From assembly GCF_004337985.1 (NCBI RefSeq), contig NC_043742.1, positions 6,280,389 through 6,344,388 on the forward strand: a stretch of 64,000 nt of DNA, given 5' to 3'. This document shows positions 37,675-50,684 of this stretch, piece by piece. A program made the position numbers and the translations under genes. Within the stretch, counting starts at the first letter, position 1; each line of letters begins with the position of its first letter. The DNA comes from Pyricularia pennisetigena. Its lineage: Eukaryota; Ascomycota; Sordariomycetes; Magnaporthales; Pyriculariaceae. The notes under the pieces are model-generated. The model had not been told where the DNA came from. It saw only the letters and a program-made list of their open reading frames with translations, and made no database searches.

Positions 37675-40600
37675 ATGGAGTACATAGAAAGAAGGGCAAT
37701 GGTGCTGCTGTCTAGGCAAGAAGACCCAGCCACCCAGCTGCTAAAGCTTCTTCAAGACCCTTTTAACAATATTGTAAGGACTTCTTTGGATTTGTGGTGT
37801 CCCAATGAGACTGGGAAATTGTTTACTAACCACTCATAAAACCGAAATAGCTGCAAGTCCGATCAGTATGGTCATCGCTTGCCTTCTCCGTCGCCATCTG
37901 CGCAGGCATCGCCTTGCTATTTTCCTTCATCCGCCCCTACAACACTGTCGTCTACGCCCCCAAGTTGAAGCATGCCGACGAATCGAAGGCGCCCCCTCCG
38001 CTGGGCAAGGGCATCTTTGCCTGGGTCGTACCGTTATGGACCACCAACGAGAAGGAACTGATCCGCCTGGTGGGAATGGACGCGGCATTGTTTTTACGGT
38101 TCCTCAGGATGTGTCGAAACATGTTCTTTGTCCTCGCCGTCGTCACATGTGCCGTGGTTATCCCGATAAACAACAACAAGAGCGGCGATAGGGACAACCC
38201 CGATGTCGACTGGTTGATGAAGATCACCCCGCGTAACGTGTCTGGAGAAATCCACTGGGTCACCGTGTTTGTGTCTTACTTTTCGACTTGTACCGTCTGC
38301 GGTTTCCTGTGGTGGAACTATAGGAAGGTTCTCCACATGCGTCGAGAGTACTTCCAGAGTGAAGAGTACCAGAACAGCTTGCACTCACGGACATTGATGG
38401 TATGTTTCCCCCCGACTTGACGTCCTAGGGCAAGTCCAAATGCTTACCATTTAATCAGATGTACGATATCCCGAAGAGCATGGCCAACGACGAGGGTATT
38501 GCCAGGATCATCGACGGAATCGCACCCAATTCTTCCTTCTCCAGGACTGCTATCGCTCGAAATGTCAAGATTCTACCCGAGCTCATCAAGGAGCACGAAA
38601 AGGCCGTGCGAAAGCTGGAAGTGGTTCTTGCAAAGTACCTCAAGGACCCCAAGAATCTTCCCCCGAATCGACCACTCTGCGAGCCCTCGAAGAGGGACCG
38701 GTCGTATGGAACTTACCCAAAGGGACAAAAGATCGATGCCATTGACTACCTGACGCAACGGATCAAAGATCTTGAGATTGAGATCAAGGAGGTCCGTCTC
38801 AGCGTTGACAAGAGAAACACGATGGGGTACGGATTTGCCTCCTACTCAGATATCAGCGAAGCCCACGCTATTGCCTATGCTGCGACCAAGAAGAAGCCGC
38901 TGGGTGGTGCCATAATCACCCTGGCCCCTCGGCCGAACGATATCATCTGGGACAACATGCCTCTGAACAGCTCAACCAGATCGCGCAAGCGATTCATAGT
39001 TACGTTCTGGATTGCGGTGCTCACATTCCTCTGGATTGCCCCGAACGCCGGAATTGCCATGTTCCTGGTCAACTTGAGCAATCTTGGCCTTCTCTGGAAG
39101 GCTTTCGGGCAGAGTCTGGCTGATAACAGGACCTTTTGGGGCTTGGTACAGGGTATTCTGAACCCGGCCCTTACCTCACTTATCTATCTCGTTCTGCCCA
39201 TCATCTTCCGTCGTCTGATGATGCGGGCAGGTGATCAGACCAAATCTGGAAGAGAGCGACACGTCGTGGCGAAGCTTTACTCCTTCTTTGTTTTCAACAA
39301 CCTGATCATCTTCTCTCTTTTCAGCTCCCTGTTTACCTTCATCTCCAGCTTGGTCCAGCAGGTCAACAAGGGGACTGATGCTGGCCAAGCCATCCTCAAA
39401 CAAAAACTAGGCCATGCCCTTGTGATTTCGCTTTGCAACATTTCTCCCTTCTGGGTGACCTGGCTCCTTCAGAGGCAGTTGGGTGCTGCCATTGACCTTG
39501 CCCAGCTTTGGCCCTTGATCTACAGCTTCTTCAGGCGCAAGTTCTCTAGCCCGACCCCTCGCGAGATGATTGAGCTTACAGCACCACCTCCCATTGATTA
39601 CGCGAGCTACTACAACTACTTTCTCTACTACGCCACCATTGCTCTCGCGTACGCAGTCATTCAGCCATTGGTTCTCCCGGCAGCTGCTCTGTACTTCATC
39701 ATCGATGTGGCGCTGAAGAAGTACCTCTTGCTGTACGTCTTTGTTACCAAGACCGAGTCTGGGGGTATGGTCTGGCGCGTGCTATTCAACCGTCTCGTCT
39801 TTGCAACCATTTTGGGCCAACTGGTTGTCTTTCTCACCGTCTGGGTCCGCGGAGAGGGACAAGTCGAAGCCGGCACCCCAAAGACTCAGGCCTATGCTGT
39901 GGCGCCGCTTCCAATTATTATGATCATATTCAAGATCTACTGCAGCAAGGTCTTTGACACAAAGATCAAATACTTTTCGACCAAGTTCGTTACAGGCGGC
40001 GATCCGGAGGCCGGTATGCCCGTTGGCAAAGAATCCCACCGCAACGATCGTCTGGCGGCTCGCTTCGGTCACCCAGCGTTGTACAAGCCTCTCATTACGC
40101 CCATGGTTCACGCCAAAGCACAAAACATACTCGCCTCGGTGTACCAAGGCCGTCTCTCGGATGGAAGGGAGGCTGGTACCGGCGATACCATGTCCACTTC
40201 CGGATACTCAGATACTTTTAATCTTGGCCCGATGCATGCTGGCAAGCCTGGCAAGTCAGCTACGGCCATGCCTGGATTCGAGGTGGTGCCTGAGTCTAAG
40301 TTAGACTTCGAATACTACAAGAACCGCGATGAGTTCTCGCAGGAGCATGGTGGCGGGGACATCTTCAACACTAGACCTGGCACCCCAAGCATACCAAGCG
40401 GTCCGGACTCCAGACCAGGCACGCCAGTGGGTGGAATGACTGGTCGTCGCCAGTTCTCCGGGGCACATGGCATGCGTCCGCCCGCTGACCCGTACGCACG
40501 CTCCGGATCGCCCGGGCCAGCTGGGTATTCGGCATACTCCCCATCAGGTGCCTCACCTGGGCCCAGTTACCCAAACCATGCTTCTCCTTACGGCATGACC

Positions 40601-40897
40601 CCAACCCCATACGGTCCGCCATCGGCAGGCTTCGATATGGCGCGCACGAGGTCGCCCCTCTACGGGATGGGTATGTCTGCGAACGAAAGCGGTTCGAATC
40701 TTGTGAGCAACGCGGCGGGGATGCCAAAGTCGAGGCCACCTGCTGCGCGTGATAGCTCGCCCGACACCCCCGGGTCGACGGCTCCCGGCATGTTGGGGGG
40801 CGGACCCTACGGATACGGGAACCTTCCTCAGGATGATGTTCAGGATCCTATGAGTTATGACTACTTTAGAGGTGGGAACAGCGCTAGACGTCGCTGA
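37675..40897 (+). CDS. CSC1/OSCA-like (DUF221, Rsn1/Phm7) membrane channel protein
   Basis: Three exons, 37675-37773, 37851-38399 and 38459-40897, encode 1028 residues. The introns are 77 nt (branch TTTACTAAC) and 59 nt. The family architecture is complete: an N-terminal membrane segment from about residue 40 (RSN1_TM), two further helices, a long cytosolic loop (about 215-390, PHM7_cyt) with DIPKSMANDEGI and GYGFASY-like stretches, then a C-terminal block of many helices (RSN1_7TM). From about residue 790 the tail is low-complexity Pro/Gly/Ser-rich and probably disordered. CSC1/OSCA/TMEM63 proteins are osmosensitive or mechanosensitive cation channels, and yeast Rsn1 and Phm7 are members; which subgroup this is cannot be settled by eye. 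Two in-frame ATGs (37675 and 37699) are possible starts; the second gives MVLLSRQEDP, like typical family N-termini. Confidence 0.92.
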
Positions 40898-41828
40898 GAT
40901 TGTCTTTTTTTTTCGCTTGACACTAGGTTTTTGGCTTTTAAAAGGAAAAGAAAAACGCAACTCATATTTTTACATCGGAAATCTTCAAGGCTGGGCGGGG
41001 CTGTCATCAGCGATTGTCTTTTTTTAATAGGTCAAGGACAAATCTGGCTCCATTTACTTGGCTAAACTACCTTTCTTGTCCCTTCTTTTTCCACCATTTG
41101 GACATGGTTTTGTCATGTTCACATGTGAAAACGATTTCTACAGGAACTTTACGATCTTGGTCTTGTTCGGTCATCTTTGTCTGCTGGGCTCACCGCATAT
41201 CACATTTGTAATGCTCGCATAACCGGGGCGTCTTGTTGAGTCTAGACAATCTTTTTCAAAAAGAAAAGCACTTGATTGTTTGTTAGTAAAGAAGTAGTTG
41301 TATCTGCTTGGTGACCCGAAGCATTTGGTTCTGTTTATTGACTCCATCACCAAGTTGGCACGGCTCACGCATGTCTATCGAAATCGTTTGGTTTTTTTTT
41401 TTTTTTTTTTTTTTNNCCAAATATCTTCACCAATCTTAATAGTGTGGTTTAATAAACCCAACCAACAGAGCAACTCGCTCCGGCTGCCATCCTTCGCAGT
41501 CGCACTTCCATCACTACCAGCATTCTCAGCCTTCATGATTCGCAATGGTATGAGCCTTCCATTGCAACACTAACATCAGTAATTGGGAAAAAATAAGAAA
41601 CTGGTTGTAAAATAAACAGTTTAATTTACACAATCCGCAAGATATATTCTTGGAATTCGAGGAACCAGCTGACCGGCACCGTATTATTGAGGAAGCAGCA
41701 GGAGACAGGTTTCTCGCCAAGGTCACATCCTTCATCGAGATATCACCGTGACCATCCCTCCCTCCTTTGCACGCTTCTATATATCCCAGTAAGCCCCACC
41801 CCCCGAAAAGAAACGAAAAAGAAACCCC
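40898..41828. other. convergent intergenic region containing an assembly gap
   Basis: This lies between the stops of the CSC1-like gene (+) and the CFEM gene (-), so it should hold two 3' UTRs. It contains a T run of 23 nt ending in two undetermined bases at 41415-41416. I see no gene. Confidence 0.6.
41392..41416. repeat. poly(T) tract ending in two undetermined bases
   Basis: A run of about 23 T is followed by NN, the only ambiguous bases in the window. This is probably an unresolved homopolymer or a joined-contig point, so local length is unreliable. Confidence 0.95.
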
Positions 41829-42434
41829 CTACAGCAAGACGACGGCAGCGACCAAACTCCCGAGCAAGCCGATGGGGGCAGCAGCGGGCATGGAGGCGGC
41901 TCCCTTTGTGCCGCTGCCCTGGGCGGCCGGGGGACTGGTGGCGGCTGGGGTAGCGGAGGTGGTGTTGTTGCCAGAGAGGGAAGGGCACGAGACGACGTTG
42001 GGCACGGACACGCCGTTGGCGGTGCAGAGCTGGTTGGCAAACTCGATGGCCTTCTTTTGGTCGTCGGCGCCGCAGCCGCCCGGAGCGGCAAGGCAGCAAG
42101 ACACGTCCTGGATGAAAGTGTTGCTCGAGCAGACGCACTTGGCGTCGTTGTTGCAGCCTGTGCCGCCTAGGAGTTTTGTCGCGCAGTTTGTCTAGAAGAG
42201 GAGGTTTTGTCACGGGTCAGGAGTTAGTTTTGGGGGGTTTCCTGGTCGTTGGCAGCGCGTCACAAGGTGTTGGGTCGTGTCATCGACCGACTCCAGGTGC
42301 AGCGAGGATCGGAAATCAAATCAAAATCAACAATTCAGATCGAACAAGTGAGAACGTACAGCGCAGGTAGGCAGACCACCGAATTGGGCAGCGGCGAGGC
42401 CACCGAGAGCTGCGACGAGCACAAATGACTTCAT
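41829..42434 (-). CDS. CFEM-domain secreted protein with GPI-anchor signal
   Basis: Two exons, 42360-42434 and 41829-42191, encode 145 residues. The 168-nt intron starts GTACGT and ends TTCTAG. Residues 1-16 form a signal peptide ending in AAA. The CFEM pattern follows: C24-x3-C28, C38-NNDAK-C44-V-C46, C57-C58, C65, C81 and C94. D41 sits where the haem-iron-coordinating aspartate of CFEM proteins is found. A Ser/Thr/Pro/Ala-rich stretch then leads to a C-terminal hydrophobic tail, as expected for a GPI signal. CFEM proteins sit on the fungal wall or membrane, and some take up haem iron or act in host contact. Ten cysteines instead of the usual eight are present, so the pairing of C65 and C94 is uncertain. 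The intron separates the first CFEM cysteine from the rest. Confidence 0.88.
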
Positions 42435-45398
42435 GTTTGCGTGTTGTGTGGCGGGTGTTTGTGGTCTTGAAGCAGGCGACGCTGATGCGAATTCCTTGGG
42501 GCTCTGCTATGTGGCAGTTAGTGTCTGCAGGGACTGGTTAATTGTGTGGCGTCGCTGCGGGGGGATACATGAGGGTTCGGCTAGGAAAAGTGACAGTAGC
42601 ATATACACACCACTAGAGAAAGCGATACTAGACTTGGAGCTAGCAAGACTGAGACCTGGACACGATGAGGTGCTACGTAGGCAGTACGGTGTCGGTTATC
42701 GGCAGGTAGTTAAACTCGGAAGAATGGTAGCTACAAGTGGAAGAAATGTAATTACAAGTGGAATTACCCATAACCAAAAAAGTAAAATATACCACCATCT
42801 GTTTACCCACGAGCCAGGGAATCCCTGTTGAACAAAGAGTCGGAATGCTCTAGAGGTCCCGATACCCGTTGAGTTCGATTGGCTTCGTTCTCCACTTCAT
42901 GCAGTTGAATCTCGTGCGTGCTGCACAGCACCGAGGTCTAGAAAATGGGCAGACACTTGGTACAAAGTACACTGCCCACTCGTACACACGTACCTACTGT
43001 ATGTGAATGTGAATGGTAAGATGGGCAGCTTTACCAGGGTCAATCTGTAGCTTGTACATGGGACAAGGTCGATTAAATTATACGAGGCGCTTATTGGCTG
43101 GCAATTCAAGATGCAAACCCCTGCAAAATGTCCAATCTTCATTTGTGCCCAACGTTTACCCCCGGCGCAAGCTTCCTTGGTATTGGTTGGCCTGGTCCGC
43201 TTTGCATACCAAAGTTGGAGATTTCGGGGTTGCGGGGTTCCAGGGTTGCAATTGCCTGCTACCAGCATGTCAGAATACTATACTATACTGTATGGACAAA
43301 CACCACAAAAAAGGCAAGAAGGATGGTTTCAATTTTAAAACAACCCTGCATCCTGCGGGCTTGGAAAAACTCTCATTATCTTAGGATGCGAATTCTCTTC
43401 CATGTTTTCTCCCAATCAAATACGCATTCCCGCTTCCTCGAGCCTCTTGGGTAGGGATGGTCTCATCTCTGCCGTATTCGCTCTTGATTTTCGTCATTAA
43501 CTTGGACATGAACAGTCAATAACAGTGCCGGGCTTGGCATGTGGAGCACGTGCATCTGCCGTCCAAAAAAAAACTAACTAACTACGGGGAAATTGGAAAT
43601 TCATAATCGCGGTTCAACAAAATGTTGCTACCACTTCTTCCCACTGGATGAACCGAGTGTATTTGTGCGGGCCGACTCGTGCCTGAGGGAAAGCACGAGC
43701 ATGTCTAACTAACATTTCGACCTACAATATTTGTCGCCATCCTATCCAACGCGCCGCCGCTGCACTCGAATACCATTGTAGTCTGTCAATTGGACGTTTA
43801 CTACACGCACGGAAACCAGACATACTTTTTTCTGCACGGACGTTGTGCTTTTCAAGATCGACAGCATGTCACTCATGTACGTTAATGGGTGACATCAGCC
43901 GTTGTAACCGCCGTACACAATCGCACAGTCCACCGTCTGGTCTCAAGTACTGGAGCCGCCACTTGTCAACTTTAGTTATCTATTTATGCAAGCGCCGAAA
44001 AGAGGCCGTAATGGGGACGATGCTCTACCACTTGAGATGCTACCATGTGTTGCGCCGGGTCGGCTGATTGAGAAAGAAAAAAAAATCCATACGCATCCTT
44101 ATTGTTCACTTGCAGATGTCCTTCCGAGTATGTGGGCTGTTACTCACACATTTTTAGGACCAATCGCGCAGGTCATTCTCGATACTCGGTTCATTTTCTG
44201 CGGCTGTAGAATGGAGCAAGCCCCCGTTATTCCATCAACTCGTCCCAACTAACACGACTCAAGTTTTGAGGCCGTTCGATGAGACGGATCTCAATTGCCT
44301 CGTGCTACGCGTCTTCAACATACCGAGTTTCCGGGCCGTGATAAGGCCGGTCTCGCACAATCTGCTGTTGACCAAACTGGCCCGCCATCAATACTACTGC
44401 GAAGTACATGGGTCTTTGGCCGTACGGACGTCTACATAGCAGGTCCTTATCTTCTGTTCCTCTTGCGGAAATACCGACGCCATGGTTCAGGCCACTTTTC
44501 GGCATGACTAGCCATCGATGCCGCTCTGTTGGCAAGCTGTGGTGGTATCTGCGCAAGAACCCAGTCACGCAGAGTTCAGGCAGAATTGCGAAGGCTGTTT
44601 GAGGAGCTGGGGTTTTGGAGCAGCTAGCATAATTGCAGTCGTCACGCTGCCTCGGCTACAGGAACCCATATCCGGGCGCCTTTGGTCTGGAGATTATTGT
44701 ATGTCACAGTGTCCACGCTGCGGTTGTCTATTGATTGTTTTCGCCACCACCGTCTTAACGATCTCGACCCCAAGAGCCACAATGCTCCCTGCTGCTGTGA
44801 AGCTGCTCAAGAAACAACGGACGAGCCCTTCTGGTCCATGTTTAGAGCCGCTATGGCCGTCAGGATGCGAATACGTTGAGGACGTTAAGATCAATAAAAT
44901 GGTTCGTGAGGAAACAACTCAACATTTCATTTTTGATCGGGCAACAAATCAAGACCAGGGAACAAACAGATGACTATCCATCAAGAGAAGTGATTTACTG
45001 TTTTCGGATAGGCCGGGCTTAAAATCCCATCCTTGCAACATGCCCGGCTCAATGCAGGCCAACTTGTTAATCTGACTGGCTAGCTCGTCTTATATATCGG
45101 AGGGGCCGGCCGGGAGATTTCCGGCTCCAACAAGGAACACTCTGATAGGGACCGGAATTTGCCATCTTCAATCTACCAAGGAACGCTATCATTTACTTTG
45201 TATTGATAATACGCTAATGATTATGCTTTAACGCTCAGAATATCCCCATCATATAGTCCAAGGACTATAATCCTTGTGCGGGAACTTCCGCAAAAACGTG
45301 TTACAAATGTAACCCTTATAACACTGTCTATATGCAGGATCTAGAAGGCATCCAAAAAATGCACACACATTGCTAGACCAACGAACTCGTGACTTACT
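42435..45398. other. intergenic region between the CFEM and FMN-reductase genes
   Basis: About 3 kb. The left end is the CFEM promoter. The right end would hold the FMN-reductase 3' UTR. An open frame at 44518-44973 (+, 151 residues) and others around 44300-44900 do not resemble known proteins; a decayed gene is possible but unproven. No repeats of note. Confidence 0.5.
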
Positions 45399-46108
45399 TT
45401 ACTTAGCTCCTACAGGAGTCGCCAGTAAAGCCTTAAGCTCGTCGAAGCTCTTGGTTATCTGCTTGAAACCATCTCCCTCCAGAATAAAGTTCTTGGTTTC
45501 GTCGCCGAGCTGACCCTGCGTAGCGAGCATGAAATCCTTGCCGTCGGCATTGCCAACAAAGCCCAAGCTAGGTCGTGTGGGGGCCACGCGTAGCTTCATG
45601 CCATCCAGAATCTGCTTGGCGGCAGCTGATACGTTTTGGCCACCAAAGATGCCGTAGGTGACGACGGCGACCGGCTTGCCGATCCATCTAGACGAGTACG
45701 ATTAGCGCCGAGTCAACCAGGCTACTCTTTATCATACATCATACTGCTCAGAGAGGGCATCCAAGCATACTCGTTGTAGAGGTAGTCGATGGCATTCTTG
45801 GCGCCGCCCGATATGCTATAGTTGTACTCGGGCAGCACGAGCACGTAGGCGTCGTGGGAGGCGATCTCGGCCGACCAGCGCCTGGTGTGCTCGTACTGGT
45901 ACTGCGCCTGCGGGTCCGTGACCATGGCGGGCGTGAGCTCCTCGTCGTAGACTGGCAACTTGAACTCGGCCAGGTCCACCAGCTTGACCGCGAACTCGTC
46001 GCCCGCGGCCTTGGATACGACGGCGTGTACGTTGGTCGCCACGTGCAGGCCGACTCGCGGCCGGCGCACGCTCATGGCGATCACGGCGATGCTCTTCCTG
46101 GCGGACAT
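45399..46108 (-). CDS. NAD(P)H-dependent FMN reductase (flavodoxin-like fold)
   Basis: Two exons, 45771-46108 and 45399-45687, encode 208 residues. The 83-nt intron begins GTATGC and ends GTCTAG, and splicing creates NEWIGKPVAVVTYG. Without splicing the frame ends in a stop soon after the donor. The protein starts with a beta strand and an FMN-phosphate loop region. It carries LPEYNYSISGGAKNAIDYL, the family's flavin-binding signature, and TYGIFGGQ further on. The length is usual for the family (FMN_red, yeast Lot6-like). Such enzymes reduce flavins or quinones using NAD(P)H in the cytosol and are often stress-induced. The substrate here is unknown. A TATATAAA box candidate lies about 185 nt upstream. 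Confidence 0.9.
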
Positions 46109-48200
46109 TGTATGCGGCTAAGACCCGGGGGGCGGAGGAATGTGCCGGAGATTTACGGGCGTCTCGGTGTGCGCTGTGCTATGGTTATGGGTTATGGCGG
46201 GGAGTCTTGGCGGACTTCTTTTGCTGATGCCTTTGTCGGTACATCCCAGGCAGATGATGACTTTCTGGGAATCTCCTCATGGATGTTTATATATCTAGAT
46301 GTCCTACTTGTTCCTGCTTGGAAATATCTAGAATTAATCTGTTCCACTACGTTATTGATGTTGCGGCGTGATGATGGCTATGTGATCCGGTTCCAAATAC
46401 TACCATAGTACATAACCCCTCCTCGCAATATATATAAGGTTTCACTGAAGCGCGCGGCACGCCATGTCCATACAGATTTCCGCTTAGGGAACGCGCGCGG
46501 CACGCCGTTTTGGGGCAGTGAGATGACTAACGTAATGCACAATCTAGTATACCGTGGTGAGGTTCCAAGAGCCTGGCGAGGTACTGTGCGAATCAGTTGC
46601 CGACAAGAAATATCTTTCATATGCCAACACTGTGAGAGAGTTTCAGAACTTACATCATGCAAGTATGGGGACATTATTAATTTACAGTGGTACGTACCAA
46701 ATTGATCTGCTCCTTGGAACGTGTGCTGGATCTCAGGGAGATCATGTATATACATACCATAACATGCCCAGAGCAATGAATCGACTTTGTATTGTTTGTA
46801 ACACAAAGGCCTCGGTTCCAGCCCGAATCATATGACGAGGTCATGAAAGATGCGACCAACTCAGGGACGTGTGCAGCTTTTATTTGCTGACCTCGAGGCT
46901 TCCTGGGATTAAGCCACATCGATTTATGCAACAGGAGATATTCATCCTGGCGCATAAAAACCTACCACGTAATACGACCAACTCTATGTACCTGAGACAT
47001 GTGCACTGACCCAGGTCTTGGTAGCTTTTGAAAGATGGCCTGAATGTAACGTGGCTGAGAAGGAAAAAGTGCCATTTGAAAAGTCTAGAGAATTACGATC
47101 ATTCCATTCGAAAGCCATAGAAATTGGACGAGATTCTGGTCGTCCTTCCAAAAAAGTCCAAACGGCCTGGCCCCCCTGCTCGCAGCAACATACAGTGTTT
47201 GCAGGCAACAGGGTTCCCCGCGTGTACGGCTTTGACCAAGTCCGGCAGTGCAGGGGGGGGGGCAAGAAAAACCGCACCACTCAACCTTGTCCCACTTTAA
47301 CACCGTAATTACTGCGTACTCGGGCTGATGGTCTGATCATTCTGTCCAGCCCGATCTCAGACTCTTGTCAAGTTTTCTGTCTTTAAACACTGACGTATTG
47401 TGCTGCTTGTTTCGCACTGTAGACACGTACCGAGATGTTGACTCAAAAGAGGATAGCAGTTTTTTTTGGTTTTTTTTTCTTCTCATTTTTTAGAGTTGCA
47501 GGACCGAGATTACGGTTTCCGTGAGGTCCATGCCAATATTGGCGAAAAGGGACAGTGAGAAAAAAAAAATAAAATAGGCCTCCACAAGTCGGCTGATCCC
47601 GGCTTGCAGCAAGGAGAGGAGGGGAGAGGGGATCGTGCCACAAGGGCGCTACAAGGGCGTACCTGGCTAGCCTTTTTTACTGCCGTACAGTACATACAGT
47701 AGTGGCCTCCACGCCAAGGGTGCATGCAGCCCAAGCCTCACGACAGTGGCAGCTAGGCGACGGTACAAGGGCATACATTCATTCAATTTAGCTTTCTCGC
47801 CCATCCAGGGACAGCCCCGGGGCTGTGGTAAAGTTGCGTAAGTGGGTTTATTTTTTTTCTCTTCTAGTGGGTTCATCCTTCTGATCTTCTTCCACCGTGT
47901 AGCTCGCAGCCGCCGAACCGGAGCCGGGCGTCATTTTCAATGCATGTCACGGCGAAGGAACAGCAATAAAAAAAAAAAAAAACATCCAAGACTAGTTGAG
48001 TTTGACTACGAAATGCATCGGTTGTACGCCTACTGCTGCAAAGTATATTGATTAATTGCCTCTGTTTATATCACAGCTTGGGCATTGAGGTTCTGTTCAT
48101 CTCACGAACCCGATCGCTTGTTTCTTCCCGTGTTGCGACAAGTCAATCAAAGCAAAGTAATTCCTGGCCTTTGCGATCAAGATCAAGCATTGCAGCAAAG
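46109..48200. other. intergenic region between divergent FMN-reductase and MFS genes
   Basis: About 2.1 kb serving two divergent promoters. It contains a 13-nt direct repeat (46451-46463 and 46494-46506) and T/A runs near 47460 and 47967. Open frames are under 100 residues except one of 142 residues at 46378-46806 (minus), and none is recognised. Confidence 0.55.
46286..46293 (-). promoter_or_regulatory. TATA box candidate of the FMN-reductase gene
   Basis: The minus strand reads TATATAAA, with its first base 185 nt upstream of the start at 46108. Position and sequence fit a TATA box; function is inferred. Confidence 0.35.
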
Positions 48201-50684
48201 ATGGGTTTAGGAATTTTGGAAGACCGTCATATGGACCATGTGCCGGGTAAGCAGCGGCCTCTGGCGGCGATTATTGATTGTCTACGCGACAGTCATATCG
48301 CATAGCAGCATTTGCACTACCATCATGTGCTCGACTTGCTGACCCACGCCCGTGGTTCTTTGGTACTCTCAGGGACGACGAGGCACTATCACGATCCCAA
48401 CCGGACGGTCCGCGTTGAAGAACGCGCAACTAGCCTCAAGACCACCGAAGATGGCATTATACTGGTGCCGCAGCCATCCGACGACCCCAACGATCCTCTC
48501 AACTGGCCATTGTGGAAGCGTGATCTGATCACTGCTATCTTGTCCATCACAGCAATGTGAGAACCAGACCCCTTTTTTTCTCCTGCTTCCCAGTCAGCTT
48601 CCAGGACCTATCTAACCACTGGCCCACTCCGTTTCGCAATGCGAACCCGCCCTCCAGCTTCGCAACGTCACTCGGCCCCATCCTGGCAGCCAACACAATC
48701 ACGCTGTCGCTATGGTTCGGCCAAAACCTGACCAAGGTGGCCATCCTGACCGGCTACTTCCTACTTGGCGTCGGCGCCGCGGGGACCTTTTTCGTCCCCT
48801 CGAGCCGCATCTGGGGCAAGCGCCATACCTTCGTCGTCGGCCTGCTCATCCTCATCGGCAGCTCGGCCTGGGGCGGTGCCGTGTACAAGAATTACGACAG
48901 CATGGTGGGCGCGCGCGTGGTCCAGGGCATCGGCGCCGCGCCCTACGAGGCCCTCGTCAACGCCGCCGTCGGCGACCTGTATTTTGTGCACCAGCGAGGC
49001 AAGAGGATGGCATTTACCAACCTGGCCGTTTTTGGCGGCGCCTTCTTCACGCCTATTGTGGTTGGTAAGCTTTCGTGTGCTTTTTTGCTGAGCTCTTGAG
49101 GGATGCGGACTTCGTATATCAAATACATTTATGCTAACCCCCAGGCCTTTGATCAGGTGTGATCACACACTCCATCATGTGGGTATGTAAACTGGAACCG
49201 TTCCCAACAACCTTGCAAGCCATCACGTCAAGACCGGATGCTGACTAGTCGACAGTGGTGGACTTTCTACATCGTTGCCATCTTGTGCGCGGCCTGCCTG
49301 CCCTTGGTGTTGTTCTTCTGCCCCGAGACGGCCTACAAGCGCGACCAGTCTCTCAACACAGACATGGCGCTAGACGACCAAGGAGGCCATCAGCTTCACA
49401 CATTCTCCGAGGGCAGAGACAGCCCCCCGGCCCAGGGGCAGAACACAGCTGATGAGGAGAAGTTGGTGAGTGGCAGCGCACAGCAGGGACAAAATGATGC
49501 AACCGCGAAACAGATCCCGAGGAAGAAGACCTTCAGGGAGTCGATGGCCCTCTTTGACGGCCGCAAGACGGACGAGTCGTTTTGGAAACTGCTGTTTAGA
49601 CCCTTTGTGCTTCTTATTGCCCAACCGGCATTCCTCTGGGCGAGTTTGATCCAGGGTAAGTGTGGAGGCTCAAGACTCGAGGTTCAATCACAAGCACACT
49701 GACAATATAAACCCAGGCACAATGATCGGCTGGACCGTGTTCATCGGCGTCATTTTGGGCAATCTGTTCCTCGGCCCGCCCAAGTGGTGGAACGAGGTCG
49801 ACACGGGATATGCTTACGCAGGCCCTTTTATCGGCGCCATCGTCGGCTTCCTCATCTCTGGTGGATTGTCAGACTGGTCCGCCAAGAAGCTCACCAAGTG
49901 GAACAATGGCATCTACGAGCCAGAGTTCCGCATCTTGCTCACGATTCCACAGCTCATCATTGGGTGTGCCTCCCTGTACGGCTTCGGTGCGACTGCCGAT
50001 GCTATATATCGGAACGAGGCCGACGCTCCCGCTTTGCTGCTTTGCTTTGGGCTAGAGGTTGCGGCGTAAGTGTCAAATCAGCACGGCTTTGCATATGCTT
50101 ATTATTACTGGCAGAGGCCTGCCCGCGTGGTCCTATGATTGCTAACTCGCAACCGTCCGGACAGAATGGTCATCGGTGCCGTGGCAAGCTCGCTGTACAT
50201 CGTAGACGCGTATCGGGATCTGTCCATTGAGGGTTTCACATGCATGATTATCTTCAAGAACTTTTTCAGTTATGGTCTGACATACAAGGTGTGCACTCTA
50301 CCAACCCCCCGTGGGGCTCAACTGTGAGGGTAACAGCGTACTAACACCCAAGGCGACAGGCCTACGACTGGTGGTTGGAGCTGAAGACAGTGTCCACCCC
50401 CCTTTTCAACATTATCGCCACTGTTCAGCTGCTGATCTGTCTAACGAGCATTCCCATGTGTAAGTCTCTATTTGGGTTTCTTGACAGTCAATGCAAAAGA
50501 CGGGTTTCGACTGACAGTCTTTTTTTTTATCAGACATTTGGGGCAAGCGGGTTCGCAGTAAGTACCTGGATATCCAACGAGACGATGCAGTTCCTCGTAT
50601 CAGTTGGGTGTTGTGCATGCTAACCTGGAGTGTCTAGGCTACTACTACCGCCACGATATTCTGGCAGCATGTGGACTCAGGTAA
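48201..50684 (+). CDS. major facilitator superfamily transporter (DHA1/Hol1-like)
   Basis: Ten exons: 48201-48246, 48373-48556, 48658-49064, 49157-49182, 49256-49655, 49717-50065, 50165-50288, 50360-50459, 50534-50557 and 50638-50684, for 568 residues. All introns (61-126 nt) are GT..AG. Every junction keeps frame and joins collinear family sequence, for example SITAI|FATSLGP, HSIMW|WWTFYIV and SIPMY|IWGKRVRSYYYRHD. A cytosolic N-terminus carries DPNDPLNW, the usual entry to the first helix in this fungal group. Then come six helices, a long charged central loop (roughly residues 275-350), six more helices, and a short tail ending HDILAACGLR. The group is the drug:H+ antiporter 1 family with polyamine- and cation-related Hol1-like members; the substrate cannot be read from sequence. 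Two exons of 24-26 nt make automatic models likely to be wrong. Confidence 0.9.

Noticed and set aside
44518..44973. 151-residue frame that might be a decayed gene
   Set aside because: Neighbouring frames also carry short plausible stretches, but no motif could be named and no splice model improved it.
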